A stretch of 37,270 nucleotides of DNA from Candidatus Binatia bacterium (GCA_022824205.1 JAJEAI010000202.1:1-37270), one strand, 5' to 3'. Shown: positions 9,463 to 20,545, counted from the first letter of the stretch. The notes: a model not told the origin generated them from the sequence alone. Translations and numbers: made by a program.

Positions 9463-11529
9463 ATGACCTTCAAGACGTTGTGGATTGTCGCATGGCTCCT
9501 GGCGGGGCTTCACCTGTATGACCGACCGGCGGGAAGCCAGCCGGTAAGACCGTTCGGCGACCCCTCCGGCGCGGCGGGGTCCGACGTCGGCCGTGACCGC
9601 ACCGAGGACGCCGGAATGGTCACCCTGAACTTCGACGGCGCCGACCTGGTGGAGGTGGTTCACGTCTTCGCGCGCCACCTGCGTTTCAACTTCGCCGTCG
9701 ACCCGGACGTCCGGGGCGCCGTCACCATCTTCAGCGGCCAGCCGGTGCGCCGTGCCGACCTGCTGCCGATCCTGCACGAACTCCTCCGCATCCACGGCGC
9801 CGTTGCCATCAAGCAGGGCGACCTCTACCGGATCACGACGGTTGCCAAGGGGCTCGGGGCCGCCGCGCCGCGCGGCGGCCGGAATGCGGGTTTCGCCATG
9901 CGCATCGCGCCCGTCCGGTTCTTTCCGGCGGCGGCCATGAAGCGGCTGCTGACCCCGTTTCTCGGCGAGGGGGGAGCGATACTCGAGCACGCGCGCGGCA
10001 ACTATCTGGTTATTGTCGATCTTCCGTCAAACATCCGCCGTTTGCTGGAAATCATGGAGTTGATCGACGTCGAGGTGTTCGCGGGCGCGCGGATGGAACT
10101 GTATGAACCCAGGGCGGCCGAGGCGCGGGACCTCGCGCGCGAGCTGTCCGCGGCCATGCGCCTCTTCGCCGCCGCCGATGGGCAAGGGGACGCGTTCGCG
10201 GCGCGTTTCCTCCCGTTGCCGCGAATCAACCAGGTCCTGGTCATCGCCTACAGCGACGTGGCCTGGCGCTACGTGCGGCGCTGGCTGGAACGGCTCGACG
10301 TCCCGGCCCGGACGCCGGGACGGAGGGTATTCATCCGGCCCGTGGAAAACGGCGACGCGGAGGCACTCGCACGGGTGTTGAACCAGTTGTACGCGGCGAA
10401 AAGCCGCTCTATCCGGAAGAGCAACTCCGGCGCGCGCGCCGGTGGGCTCGATGACCTGCCGTCCGCTTCCGGAGAACTCGAGAGAGCCCTGGAAAGCAGC
10501 GTCCTCGGGGAAGCCTCCATTCACGGCCCGGTTCCGGCAGACGCGCCACCTCGGGGATCCGATCCGGCGCCGGGCGACGCCGGGGAGCCGGGCCAAGGGG
10601 TACGCGTGGTGGCGGAACCCGCCACCAATTCGCTGGTCATTCTGGCCACCCGCCGGGAATACCTCGAACTTGCCGAAGTCCTCTCGAAGCTGGACGCGAT
10701 CCCCCGTCAAGTCCTCATGGAGGTGCTGGTGGCGGAGGTGACGCTCACCGGAGACTTCGCGTTCGGGGTGGAGTATGCGTTGTCGAAGGGGGGCTTCGCC
10801 CCGCCTGCCGCCACCGGCGAGGGCACGGCCGGTGCCACCGTGGGGGCCGGTTTCCAAACCCTCGAAACCGGGTTCACGTCCATCGTCGACGCGGGACGCG
10901 ACTTTCGCGTCTTCGTCAACGCGCTGATGCAGGACGCCCGGGTCAGGGTGCTCTCGTCGCCCCACTTGCTGGCGATGGATAACAGGCCCGCGCGCATCCG
11001 CGTGGGCAGCGAGCAGCCCGTGGCCACCGGGACGGTGGTGTCGCAGGAGGCGCGGGCGACCACCACCACCATCCAGTTCAAGAACGTCGGGCGCATCCTG
11101 ACCATCGTCCCGCGGGTCAATGAGGCGGGCCGGGTGAACCTCCAGGTGCGGGTAGAGGTCAGCGACGTCGGCGAACGGGTCACGGTGGGGAGCCAGACCT
11201 TCGACGCGTTCAACGTGCGGGACGCGGAGACCACCGCGGTGCTTCAGGACGGGCAGACCCTGGTCATCGGCGGCATCATCACCGACAATCTGCGCAAGAC
11301 GCGCGTCGGCATTCCGCTGCTCATGCACGTTCCCGTGCTGGGGCAACTCTTCCGTACCGACATCGAGCGCTCGAACCGAACCGAGCTGGTCATCCTCATC
11401 ACGCCTCGTGTGATACGCAACCAGGAGGACGGTGAGACCGTGACGGAACGGTTTCTGGCCAGGGTCGGCGCCGTCCGCCGTGAGCTGGAGGCCCGCCAGG
11501 CCCTGCCGCGTCGTTCCGAAGGAGAGTAG
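9463..11529 (+). CDS. gspD: type II secretion-like secretin (GspD/PilQ family)
   Basis: This is an outer-membrane secretin of 688 residues. It has a signal peptide (about 1-25), an N0 domain (LNFDGADLVEVVHVFARHL, FAVDPDVRGAVTIFSG), N1 to N3 ring domains and the secretin core from about residue 420. Core motifs are VLMEVLVAEVTLTGDFAFGV, RVLSSPHLLAMDNRPARI, VGSEQPVATGT and DGQTLVIGGIITDN. Near the C-terminus, VPVLGQLFRTD and ELVILITPRVI are canonical. A low-complexity insert lies around residues 310-370. The usual gspE, gspF and pseudopilin genes do not follow; the next gene is convergent. I name it gspD by domain architecture; a divergent PilQ is possible. Confidence 0.88.
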   Translation: MTFKTLWIVAWLLAGLHLYDRPAGSQPVRPFGDPSGAAGSDVGRDRTEDAGMVTLNFDGADLVEVVHVFARHLRFNFAVDPDVRGAVTIFSGQPVRRADLLPILHELLRIHGAVAIKQGDLYRITTVAKGLGAAAPRGGRNAGFAMRIAPVRFFPAAAMKRLLTPFLGEGGAILEHARGNYLVIVDLPSNIRRLLEIMELIDVEVFAGARMELYEPRAAEARDLARELSAAMRLFAAADGQGDAFAARFLPLPRINQVLVIAYSDVAWRYVRRWLERLDVPARTPGRRVFIRPVENGDAEALARVLNQLYAAKSRSIRKSNSGARAGGLDDLPSASGELERALESSVLGEASIHGPVPADAPPRGSDPAPGDAGEPGQGVRVVAEPATNSLVILATRREYLELAEVLSKLDAIPRQVLMEVLVAEVTLTGDFAFGVEYALSKGGFAPPAATGEGTAGATVGAGFQTLETGFTSIVDAGRDFRVFVNALMQDARVRVLSSPHLLAMDNRPARIRVGSEQPVATGTVVSQEARATTTTIQFKNVGRILTIVPRVNEAGRVNLQVRVEVSDVGERVTVGSQTFDAFNVRDAETTAVLQDGQTLVIGGIITDNLRKTRVGIPLLMHVPVLGQLFRTDIERSNRTELVILITPRVIRNQEDGETVTERFLARVGAVRRELEARQALPRRSEGE

Positions 11530-11568
11530 TGTCGCGTCCCGCGAAATTGATCTGACACCACACTAGCA

Positions 11569-12909
11569 CTAGCCGCGGGTGGCGCGCGGTTTCTTCAACG
11601 CGGCCCAGGCCTGGAGGCGCTCCCGGATCGTGCGTTCATAGCCCTGGTCGCCGGGTTCGTAGTAGCGGCGGCCCTGGAGCTCGGACGGCAGGTGCTCCTG
11701 CTCCGTGACGTGGCCGGGTTCGTCGTGCGGATAACGGTAGTCCGCGCCGTAGCCCAGGGACTTCATGAGCCCGGTGGGTGCGTTGCGCAGATGAAGCGGC
11801 GTGGGCAGCGTGCCGCGCTCGCGTACGTCGCGCGTGGCCTCCAGCAGCGCGCGGTAGGCGGAGTTGGACTTGGGCGCCGTGGCCAGGTAGGTGGCCGCCT
11901 GGCTCATGGGAATCCGGCCCTCGGGCAGGCCGACGAAATGCACCGCCTCCTTGGCCGCCACGGCTACCTGGAGGGCGCGGGGATCGGCGTTGCCCACGTC
12001 CTCGGCGGCGAAGATGACCATGCGCCGGCAGATGAAGAGCGGATCTTCGCCCGCCTCGATCATGCGCACCATCCAGTAGACGGCGGCGTCGGGGTCGCTG
12101 CCGCGCAGGCTCTTGATGAAGGCCGAGATCAGGTTGTAGTGCTCATCGCCGGCCTTGTCGTATTGCAGCGGCGAGACTTGCAGGGCCTGTTCCACGTGGC
12201 TCAACTCGATACGCTTCGCGCCGCCGCCGGCGCGGGCCAACGTCGCGGCCCCCTCCAACCCGTTGAGGGCCACCCGCGCATCGCCCTGCGCCCGCCGCAC
12301 CAGCAAGTCGCGCGCCGCGGCATCGATCTCCATCTCCGTGTCCCAGAGCCCCCGCCCGCGTTCGGCCAGGGCGCGGGTGAGAAGCTGGTCGAGAGTGTCC
12401 TCGGTCAAGGGATGGAGCACGCACACCCGGCACCGGGACAGCAGCGGGGAGATGAGCTCGAAGGACGGGTTCTCGGTGGTGGCGCCGACGAGGGTCAGCA
12501 ACCCTGCCTCGACGTGCGGCAGAAAGGTGTCCTGTTGCGACTTGTTGAAGTGGTGGATCTCGTCCACCAGGAGCACCACCGGGACGGCGCCGCGCTGCAG
12601 GCGCCGGGCGTCGGGGAGGATTTTCTTGAGGTCCCGGGTGCCGGAACTGACCGCCGAGAAATGGATGCAGTGCGCATGGCACGCATCCGCCAGAAGCCGG
12701 GCGAGAGTGGTCTTGCCACAACCGGGCGGTCCCCAGAGGATGATGGACTGGAGGCGGCCGCCGTCCGCCATGCCGCGCAGCAGCTTGCCGGGGCCCAGCA
12801 GGTGTTCCTGGCCCAGCACGTCGTCGAGCCGGGCCGGACGCATGCGTTCGGCCAGCGGCGTGTTGCCGTCGATGGTCGGCGAAGGACTGACGGTGTCAAA
12901 CAGATCCAC
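11569..12909 (-). CDS. rarA: replication-associated recombination protein A (AAA+ ATPase)
   Basis: RarA/MgsA is a clamp-loader-like AAA+ ATPase that acts at stalled or collapsed replication forks. The 446-residue protein starts at GTG (complement of 12907-12909). LAERMRPARLDDVLGQEHLL opens the protein, with Walker A GPPGCGKTT at 60-68 and Walker B VVLLVDEIHHF with D115-E116. FLPHVEAGLLTLVGATTENP, the arginine-finger region SRCRV and the C-terminal tetramerisation domain (AEDVGNADPRALQVA) are present. It lies downstream of rplS on the same strand after a 119-base gap and converges on the secretin gene with only 39 bases between stops. Confidence 0.96.
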   Translation of the reverse strand: MDLFDTVSPSPTIDGNTPLAERMRPARLDDVLGQEHLLGPGKLLRGMADGGRLQSIILWGPPGCGKTTLARLLADACHAHCIHFSAVSSGTRDLKKILPDARRLQRGAVPVVLLVDEIHHFNKSQQDTFLPHVEAGLLTLVGATTENPSFELISPLLSRCRVCVLHPLTEDTLDQLLTRALAERGRGLWDTEMEIDAAARDLLVRRAQGDARVALNGLEGAATLARAGGGAKRIELSHVEQALQVSPLQYDKAGDEHYNLISAFIKSLRGSDPDAAVYWMVRMIEAGEDPLFICRRMVIFAAEDVGNADPRALQVAVAAKEAVHFVGLPEGRIPMSQAATYLATAPKSNSAYRALLEATRDVRERGTLPTPLHLRNAPTGLMKSLGYGADYRYPHDEPGHVTEQEHLPSELQGRRYYEPGDQGYERTIRERLQAWAALKKPRATRG

Positions 12910-13028
12910 TCTTCCGGTCCGTGCCGCGCGGGCGACAGTAGGAGTGCGTTGGTGGAAGCGGGCGTGAGGTCGGCGGCCTGACCCCGGCGGCGAGTTCGTA
13001 CGTCAATGGGCGGCGCGCCCGGCGGCGG

Positions 13029-13385
13029 TCAGCGCGACGCCCGTGGCCGGCGGTCTTCCTCCAGGCGGGCGCGTTTGCCGGAGAGGTTTCTCAGGTAGTA
13101 CAGCTTGGCTCGGCGCACCCGGCCCTGGGTCACGACCTCGACCTTTTCGATGCGCGGCGAGTGGAGCGGGAAGATGCGTTCGACGCCGACCCCGTAGGAG
13201 GTCTTGCGCACCACGAAGGTCTCGCGGTTGCCGCTCCCGGAGATGGCGATGACCACGCCCTCGAAGACCTGGATGCGCTCCTTTTCGCCCTCCACGATGC
13301 GCACGTGCACGCGCACGCGTTGCCCCGGCTTGAGCGCCGGCATCTCGCGTGTGTGCTCCTGTTCTATCTGGTCAATGACGTTCAT
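13029..13385 (-). CDS. rplS: 50S ribosomal protein L19
   Basis: L19 sits at the subunit interface of the 50S. The 118-residue protein begins [16 protein letters not shown] and has the conserved core [50 protein letters not shown] and [16 protein letters not shown]. The start at 13385 is fixed by overlap with the preceding gene: its ATG and the TGA of the trmD fusion share ATGA at 13385-13382. A longer in-frame reading upstream has no L19-like residues and overlaps the fusion gene. rplS is the last gene of the ffh-rpsP operon. Confidence 0.97.
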   Translation of the reverse strand: MNVIDQIEQEHTREMPALKPGQRVRVHVRIVEGEKERIQVFEGVVIAISGSGNRETFVVRKTSYGVGVERIFPLHSPRIEKVEVVTQGRVRRAKLYYLRNLSGKRARLEEDRRPRASR

Positions 13386-14662
13386 CGAACACTCCCTTCG
13401 AGCAACCGTCCCAGTATACGATCCAGCATGATGGCGGAGGCGGCTCGTACGGAAAGATGATTGTAGTCGTCCCGGCCCGCGACGGGCTCGAGGATCAGGT
13501 CCGAACGGGCAAAGACGGCATCCGCCAGCCCCCAGCCCGTTCCCAGCAGGATCATGCAAGGGACATCGTCCCTTATTAGCATTTCCCGCATTTTTCCAAA
13601 AGTTGTGCGCTCTCTTCCCGCGACGGAGCGCGCCGAGGTCGCCACCAGCCGGGGAGCGGTGCCGCATTCCGCCCGCACCTGCGCGACCGCGTCGTCCAGG
13701 GTGTCGCACACCCGCGCCAGGGAGAGCGCTTCCCTGCGCGTGCTGTTGTAGGCGCTGCCGTAGCCACGCTCCCAGTGGTCGATGATCCTGGCCGCCAGCA
13801 ACTGGAGCGTCTTCACCGGGTTCACGACGTAGAATGCCTTGACCCCGTAGGTGCGGCAGGTACGGGCGATGTCGTGGACGTCCAGGTTGGTGATGGACGA
13901 GGTCACCGTGTCGCCGCGCCGGTCGGACACGGGGTAGTGCAGCAGCGCCACGTAGACGTCCGCCAGCGCCATCCCGGCCGCCATCGGAGCCTTCGCCAGC
14001 AGGTCCGGCCGTGTCCGCGCGGTGGTCTCCACGCTCATCCGCTGGCGCCAGCGGCGGATTCTCTCATGGTCTCCAGAGAGCAGCACGTCGGGCACCTTCA
14101 TGCCCCTGTATTCGGCCGGGCGCGTGTACTGCGGGTACTCGAGAAGCCCGTCGACGAACGAGTCGTCGCGCGCGGACTGCTCGTTCCCCAGCACTCCCGG
14201 CACCAGCCGCGTGACCGCGTCGATGACGGCCAGGGCGGGGATCTCGCCGCCACTCAAGGTGTAATCGCCGATGGACACCATGTCGTCGGTGTAGGCCGTC
14301 ACCCGTTCGTCGAATCCCTCGTAGCGGCCGCACACAAGGATCACCTCCCGGTCCCGCAGGAGCTGCGCGGCCGCCGCCTGGTCGAAGACGCGTCCGCGCG
14401 GGGAGAGCAGCACTACCCGGGGCTTCTTCATCCGGGTTCGGCAGTCCTCGATGGCCTCGATGACGGGCTCCGGCTTGAGCACCATGCCCTGGCCGCCGCC
14501 GTAGGGATAGTCGTCGGTGACGCGGTGCCGGTCTCGTGCGTATCGGCGCAGGTCCACCAGGTCGATGGTCACCAGGTTCTTTTCCCGCGCCCGCTTCAGG
14601 ATGCTGTGGGCCATGGGCGACTCGAAGATGTCCGGGAAGAGGGTGATGACCGAGAAGTGCAT
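13382..14662 (-). CDS. trmD: TrmD tRNA (guanine-37-N1) methyltransferase fused to a second SPOUT RNA methyltransferase
   Basis: Residues 1 to about 225 are a full TrmD, which methylates G37 of tRNAs to prevent frameshifting: [34 protein letters not shown], the SAM-binding trefoil knot [12 protein letters not shown] and [11 protein letters not shown]. From about residue 231 a second domain follows ([41 protein letters not shown]), ending in its own knot ([25 protein letters not shown]). This matches the stand-alone SPOUT protein (Pfam Methyltrn_RNA_4) found next to trmD in deltaproteobacteria; here one 426-residue frame encodes both without a stop. The linker (about 208-230) is Ala- and Arg-rich. 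A GAGGAG site precedes the ATG. The substrate of the second domain is unknown to me. Confidence 0.94.
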   Translation of the reverse strand: MHFSVITLFPDIFESPMAHSILKRAREKNLVTIDLVDLRRYARDRHRVTDDYPYGGGQGMVLKPEPVIEAIEDCRTRMKKPRVVLLSPRGRVFDQAAAAQLLRDREVILVCGRYEGFDERVTAYTDDMVSIGDYTLSGGEIPALAVIDAVTRLVPGVLGNEQSARDDSFVDGLLEYPQYTRPAEYRGMKVPDVLLSGDHERIRRWRQRMSVETTARTRPDLLAKAPMAAGMALADVYVALLHYPVSDRRGDTVTSSITNLDVHDIARTCRTYGVKAFYVVNPVKTLQLLAARIIDHWERGYGSAYNSTRREALSLARVCDTLDDAVAQVRAECGTAPRLVATSARSVAGRERTTFGKMREMLIRDDVPCMILLGTGWGLADAVFARSDLILEPVAGRDDYNHLSVRAASAIMLDRILGRLLEGSVR

Positions 14663-14701
14663 CGAAATGGCTCCTCACCCGCCCATGTCATGCACGGACG
14701 G

Positions 14702-15214
14702 TCAGAGGTCCAGGAGTCCTTCGGGAGGGTCGATGGTGATGGTTCCTTCGACGAAGTCGATCTGCCGGATCACCTCCCGCACCGCGGGAACCAGGTGTTC
14801 CCGCTCGGCGCCGGCCACGACCAACAGGTCGCCGCCCTGCTTCGCCCATATCCGGGTCACCGTGCCGACGCGCCCACCGCCAGCCTCCCGCACCTCGAAA
14901 CCCACCACTTCCGCGTAGTAATACTCGGACGTGCCGAGCGGCGCGAGCCGTTCGCCGGGCACCCACAGCCGGTATCCCACGAGGTCCCGGGCCGCGTCCA
15001 TGTCGTCGACGCCCCGAAGCTTGACCAGCGCGAAGCCTCGGTGAGGCTTGGCCTGCTCCACGTCAACGGTGAGCCGGCTCTCCCCGCGCGTCAACTCCAC
15101 CTGTGCGCTCGCATAGAGCGTACGACCCTCGGGGTTGAAAAGCCGCAGGCGCACCCAGCCGGCCACGCCGTGCGTGGCCACGATGTCGCCCAGGGCGATC
15201 TGCTGAATGGACAA
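14702..15214 (-). CDS. rimM: ribosome maturation factor RimM
   Basis: RimM binds S19 and helps 30S head maturation. The 170-residue protein shows the N-terminal RimM beta-barrel (LGDIVATHGVAGWVRLRLFN), the GYRLWVPGERLAPL stretch and EYYYAEVVGFEV, followed by the PRC-barrel (GTVTRIWAKQGGDLLVV, FVEGTITIDPPEGLLDL). The start codon appears to be TTG (complement of 15212-15214) with no obvious Shine-Dalgarno sequence, 15 bases after the khpA stop. Translation may depend on coupling, or the exact start may differ slightly. It stands between khpA and trmD in the standard order. Confidence 0.94.
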   Translation of the reverse strand: MSIQQIALGDIVATHGVAGWVRLRLFNPEGRTLYASAQVELTRGESRLTVDVEQAKPHRGFALVKLRGVDDMDAARDLVGYRLWVPGERLAPLGTSEYYYAEVVGFEVREAGGGRVGTVTRIWAKQGGDLLVVAGAEREHLVPAVREVIRQIDFVEGTITIDPPEGLLDL

Positions 15215-15229
15215 CGGGAAAGGGGAGGG

Positions 15230-15466
15230 CTACTGCTCGTCGACGATATCGAGGACGACCCTCCGGTGGGTGCGCGCGGCCGCGGCGTTCAGAATCGTTC
15301 GCAGGGACTTGGCGGTGCGGCCCTGTTTACCGATGACCCGCCCCAAGTCTTCCTTGGCGACCTTGAGTTCCAGCACGGAGCCGTCGTCTTCCCGCGTCTC
15401 CGTGACTTCAACGGCGTCGGGGCGGTTCACGATGGATTCCGCCAGGTACTGTACCAGTTCCTTCAA
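15230..15466 (-). CDS. khpA: KH-domain RNA-binding protein KhpA
   Basis: KhpA (YlqC family) is a small KH protein that partners with KhpB and binds many RNAs. I choose TTG at 15466, preceded by GGAG with nine-base spacing. It gives 78 residues beginning LKELVQYLAESIVNRPDAVE, the length and N-terminus typical of the family. A longer reading from 15568 would add 34 residues with no family resemblance. The GXXG RNA-binding loop is GKQG inside LGRVIGKQGRTAKSLRTIL. It sits between rpsP and rimM as usual. Confidence 0.93.
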   Translation of the reverse strand: MKELVQYLAESIVNRPDAVEVTETREDDGSVLELKVAKEDLGRVIGKQGRTAKSLRTILNAAAARTHRRVVLDIVDEQ

Positions 15467-15603
15467 GAAGCCTGTCTCCTGGAGCGCGGACACCGGCAGG
15501 GCTGTGGGCACGCCGGTCAAGAATTCCCATTGAGCGGTACCGGTTCCGGAGTACCCGGATCCCGACACCTTGGTCAGGCGCTCCGACGTTGCCCGGGATG
15601 GGC

Positions 15604-16200
15604 CTATTCCTTTGGCGCCTCGGCGGTTTCCGCTTCGGCCGTGGGTTCCGCCGTGCTCTCCGCTGTGGCGACGCCTTCCGCCGCCGGACTCTCCGCTTCC
15701 GCCGCCGTCGGAGTCTCCGCCGGGGCCGCGTCCTCCGCCGCGGCGGGGTCATCCGCCGGGGCCATGGCCTCCACCGTTGCCGGACTCTCCGCCGAAGCCG
15801 CAGCCTCCGCCGCCGGAGTCTCCGCCGGGGCTGCGTCCTCCGCCGCCGGGGTCTCCGCCGCGCTAGAACTCTCCACCGCCGCGCTTTCCGTCACCGCCTG
15901 ACTCTCCGGCGCCTCCACGTTCCCCGCGCCGGTCTTGGCACTCTCCGCGACCGCCCCTGCTTCCTTGGCGGCCCGCTTGATGAGGTTGCGCACCGTCTGG
16001 GTCGGTTGCGCCCCCTTCTGAATCCAGTCACTGACTTTGGCCTGGTCCAGTTTCAGGGTGGCCGCGGGGGTCCGCGGGTCGTAGGTGCCCAACTGTTCGA
16101 TGAATCTTCCGTCGCGCGGGTCGCGCGCGTCCGCCACCACGATGCGGTAGTACGGCCGCTTCTTCGCGCCGTGCCGGCTCAGTCTGATCTTTACGCTCAT
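15604..16200 (-). CDS. rpsP: 30S ribosomal protein S16 with long Ala/Pro/Glu-rich C-terminal tail
   Basis: S16 is an assembly protein of the 30S body. The first 85 or so residues are canonical: [60 protein letters not shown]. About 110 further residues consist almost only of Ala, Glu, Pro, Ser and Thr with repeated [13 protein letters not shown] units, roughly doubling the protein to 198 residues. Start ATG 16200 is the S16 start; an in-frame codon at 16236 adds a non-homologous leader. GAGGA lies 11 bases upstream. Tails of this type occur on S16 in some lineages, but this one is long. It lies 46 bases after ffh. Confidence 0.95.
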   Translation of the reverse strand: MSVKIRLSRHGAKKRPYYRIVVADARDPRDGRFIEQLGTYDPRTPAATLKLDQAKVSDWIQKGAQPTQTVRNLIKRAAKEAGAVAESAKTGAGNVEAPESQAVTESAAVESSSAAETPAAEDAAPAETPAAEAAASAESPATVEAMAPADDPAAAEDAAPAETPTAAEAESPAAEGVATAESTAEPTAEAETAEAPKE

Positions 16201-16246
16201 ACGGGTTTGTTCCTCGCGGTCCTTTCTGTAAACCAACCTTTTTAGT

Positions 16247-17593
16247 TCATTGGAAGGGTGTTGACAACCGGTTCAAAAGCCCGCGGCGTTTGCCGCCGGA
16301 CTTCTTCATCCGCTGGATCATTTTCCTCATCTCCAGGTACTGTTTCATCAGCCGGTTGACGTCCGTCACGGAGGTGCCGCTGCCGTCGGCGATGCGTCGC
16401 CGCCGGCTGCCGTTGAGCAGCGCGGGGTTGCGCCGCTCCTTGAGCGTCATGGAGTTGATGATGGCCTCCACCCGCTTGAGCTCCTTCTCCGCCTGGCCCA
16501 TGTCCACCTGCTGGGTCAGCTTGCGACCCCCGGGCACCATGTCCAGCAGGCCGCCGATGGAGCCCATCTTCTTGATGGCCTGCATCTGGGTCTGGAAGTC
16601 TTCCAAGGTGAACTCACCCTTGCGCATGCGCTGCTCGAGCTTGGGCGCGGCCTTCTTGTCGACGGCCTGTTCCGCTTTCTCGATCAGCGACAACACGTCG
16701 CCCATGCCGAGGATGCGCGATGCCATGCGGTCCGGGAAGAAGGGCTCCAGCGCGTCCGCCTTCTCCCCGACGCCGACATAGAGCACCGGCTTGCCCACCA
16801 CAGACCGCACCGAGAGCGCGGCACCGCCACGGGCGTCGCCGTCCATCTTGGTAAGGATCACGCCGGTAAGGTCGAGGGCGTCGTTGAAGCCCTGCGCCTG
16901 GTTGACCGCATCCTGGCCGATCATGGCGTCGACGGTGAGGACGATGTTGCGGGGCTCCAGCGCGGCGCGGATGGCCACCAGCTCCTGCATCATCTCCTCG
17001 TCGATCTGCAGCCGCCCGGCGGTGTCCACGACAAGTACGTCGCACAGCCGCTGGTTCGCCTTGTCGACGGCGGCACGGCAGATATCCAGCGGCGCGTCGT
17101 TTTCGCCAGACTCGTACACCGGCAGCCCGTTCTCCTCGCACAGCGTGCGCAGTTGCTCCCGCGCCGCCGGCCGGTACACGTCCGCCGAGACGAGAAAGGG
17201 CGTGCGCTTCTGTTGCTTCTTGAGGTGCAGCGCCAGCTTCACCGCGGTGGTGGTCTTGCCCGACCCCTGGAGCCCCACCAGCATCAGCACTACCGGCTGC
17301 CGCCCCTTGAGGTCCACGCGCGCGGCCTCGCCGCCCAGGATCTTGATCAGCTCCTCCTGGACGATCTTGATGAGCTGCTGGTCCGGGGTCAGGCTCTGGA
17401 GCACGTCCTGCCCCATGGCCTGGGACCGGACCGAGTCCGTGAAGCTCTTCACCACCTTGAAGTTGACGTCCGCCTCCAAAAGCGCCGTGCGCACCTCGCG
17501 CAGCGACTCCGCCACGTTGGCCTCGGTGATGCGCCCGTGCCCCCGCAGCCGCTTGAAAGTCTGCTCCAGCTTGTCGGTGAGGTTCTCGAACAT
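16247..17593 (-). CDS. ffh: signal recognition particle protein Ffh
   Basis: Ffh is the SRP GTPase that binds signal sequences of nascent membrane proteins and delivers ribosomes to FtsY. The 448-residue protein has the N domain ([20 protein letters not shown]), the G domain with P-loop [10 protein letters not shown] at 107-116 and [41 protein letters not shown] and [13 protein letters not shown]. The Met-rich M domain ([52 protein letters not shown]) follows. It heads the minus-strand operon ffh-rpsP-khpA-rimM-trmD-rplS. No promoter of consensus quality was seen in the 60 bases upstream. Confidence 0.97.
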   Translation of the reverse strand: MFENLTDKLEQTFKRLRGHGRITEANVAESLREVRTALLEADVNFKVVKSFTDSVRSQAMGQDVLQSLTPDQQLIKIVQEELIKILGGEAARVDLKGRQPVVLMLVGLQGSGKTTTAVKLALHLKKQQKRTPFLVSADVYRPAAREQLRTLCEENGLPVYESGENDAPLDICRAAVDKANQRLCDVLVVDTAGRLQIDEEMMQELVAIRAALEPRNIVLTVDAMIGQDAVNQAQGFNDALDLTGVILTKMDGDARGGAALSVRSVVGKPVLYVGVGEKADALEPFFPDRMASRILGMGDVLSLIEKAEQAVDKKAAPKLEQRMRKGEFTLEDFQTQMQAIKKMGSIGGLLDMVPGGRKLTQQVDMGQAEKELKRVEAIINSMTLKERRNPALLNGSRRRRIADGSGTSVTDVNRLMKQYLEMRKMIQRMKKSGGKRRGLLNRLSTPFQ

Positions 17594-17651
17594 GTCTCTA
17601 CCGATTCATTCCTGAACCTGTTCCCCAACCAATCGTCTCGGCTAGAACAGG

Positions 17652-18046
17652 CTACTGGGGAGATTTGTCGCGCTGGCTCGATACCAGAGCCCAAACCACG
17701 CTCGCGATAGTCCCGCTGCGGACGATTCCCGCCACCCATGCAGCGCCAATACTCGTTGCATAACCCGCCAAAGCTAGGGCGGCCAACGCAAACAGGAAAG
17801 CCAGCAGACGCCCGCTCATTTGCTCGAATGATTGTAGCAAGAGGGAGCGATGTTCAAATTTCCGGCGATGGCGTGTCTCAGCCTGCCATTCCTCGATGAT
17901 GGTCTTGGCGGATCCGGGAACGACGGATTCAAATCTCTCCAAGGTCTCTGGCGCGGGTAGCGGGCCTTCCAGCTCTGGATTGCTACGAGGGTTTCGCTAC
18001 TGGCCTGTTGTGGCGGTGAGCGATCAACTTCCTGTGTCTGAGCCAT
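17652..18046 (-). pseudogene. DUF2335-like small membrane protein, frameshifted
   Basis: Two frames make one recognisable protein. The first, from ATG 18046, reads MAQTQEVDRSPPQQASSETL and then loses sense. The other frame takes over near 17975 with ELEGPLPAPETLERFESVVP, then GSAKTIIEEWQAETRHRRKF and two hydrophobic segments (LLAFLFALAALALAGYA; AWVAGIVRSGTIASVVWALV), ending at 17652. The GPLPxPExLxxYExVxPG block followed by a His/Arg/Glu helix and two membrane spans is the layout of DUF2335 proteins, as I recall the family. The second frame has a TAG just upstream and no ATG before residue MERF at 17942. The shift, inferred at about 17975, implies a broken gene, a sequencing error or programmed frameshifting. 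Confidence 0.55.
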
Positions 18047-18260
18047 ATCGTTCGCGAGCCAAGACCTTTCTCATGTCCTGGCCGATCCGGACCCAGTCGC
18101 TCCTCAGTGCACTGGCCGCATCCGTGTGGGGGGAGGGTATACGTTTCGCTCGGTGGCCAAGCGAAGTGAGTTCTGCCAAACCGGCCATAAACGAGGCGGG
18201 CAAATACCCGGACGCCCTCCCGCTAATCTTGTGCCCTCTCTCCGCTCTCTTCACCATCAA
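18024..18260 (-). CDS. small hypothetical protein upstream of the DUF2335-like gene
   Basis: This 78-residue open frame begins MMVKRAERGHKISGRASGYL and ends with ALRSDWVRIGQDMRKVLARE and a short tail. It overlaps the first frame of the DUF2335-like gene by 23 bases, which would allow coupled translation. I recall small proteins with an SDWxxIGxDMRK-like end lying before DUF2335 genes, but I cannot confirm that here. No other domain is visible. Its base composition is less GC-rich than the flanking operons, in keeping with an acquired two-gene cassette. Confidence 0.4.
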   Translation of the reverse strand: MMVKRAERGHKISGRASGYLPASFMAGLAELTSLGHRAKRIPSPHTDAASALRSDWVRIGQDMRKVLARERYGSDTGS

Positions 18261-18503
18261 TGTGCCTTTGACTGCTTCAATATGCCAGTTTCCTGATGCA
18301 GGTCAAATCCTCCGCACGTAAATAGGACAGGCAGAGGGAGTTTCTCCGGAGCGGACCGGTTGCCGAGTCAATTCAGTCAATTCAGAATGAGACACTATCA
18401 AAGCGATGTCAGAGCAAGGGAAACTCGGTGAGAAAGTCAGTGCGTCAAACAGCCATGGCCTGCGGCAAGTCACCCCGTGGGATGAAACAGAGGTGTCAAC
18501 AAC
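18261..18503. other. non-coding stretch, no gene recognised
   Basis: Between the small hypothetical gene and the groEL terminator hairpin I see no convincing reading frame, promoter or RNA gene. The open frames here are short, have random-looking composition, or are antisense shadows of groEL. The stretch includes a 9-base direct repeat, gtcaattca twice, around 18366-18383. Confidence 0.5.
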
Positions 18504-18550
18504 GCAAAAGGGTCTGGAGCCTCTCTTCGAGACGCTCCAGACCCTTTTGC
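18504..18550 (-). terminator. strong hairpin downstream of groEL
   Basis: A perfect 17-bp inverted repeat (left arm gcaaaagggtctggagc at 18504-18520, right arm at 18534-18550) encloses 13 bases. These can extend the stem by tctc/gaga around a ttc loop after a C-C mismatch. It lies 17 bases beyond the groEL stop at 18568. The run of U after the stem in the groEL direction is short and mixed, so termination is inferred from the very stable stem and its position. Confidence 0.75.
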
Positions 18551-18567
18551 TCAGTCGATGCGGCTCG

Positions 18568-20545
<1,978 letters not shown>

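Noticed and set aside
7147..9990. 947-residue minus-strand open frame across lptD
   Set aside because: Shadow of lptD and the secretin start. Its residue mix is a by-product of the sense codons and no motif is seen.
11527..11571. Inverted repeat between the secretin and rarA stops (tagtgt ... acacta)
   Set aside because: Short, imperfect arms and no U run. It could be a weak bidirectional terminator or mobile-element scar, but the evidence is too thin to list.
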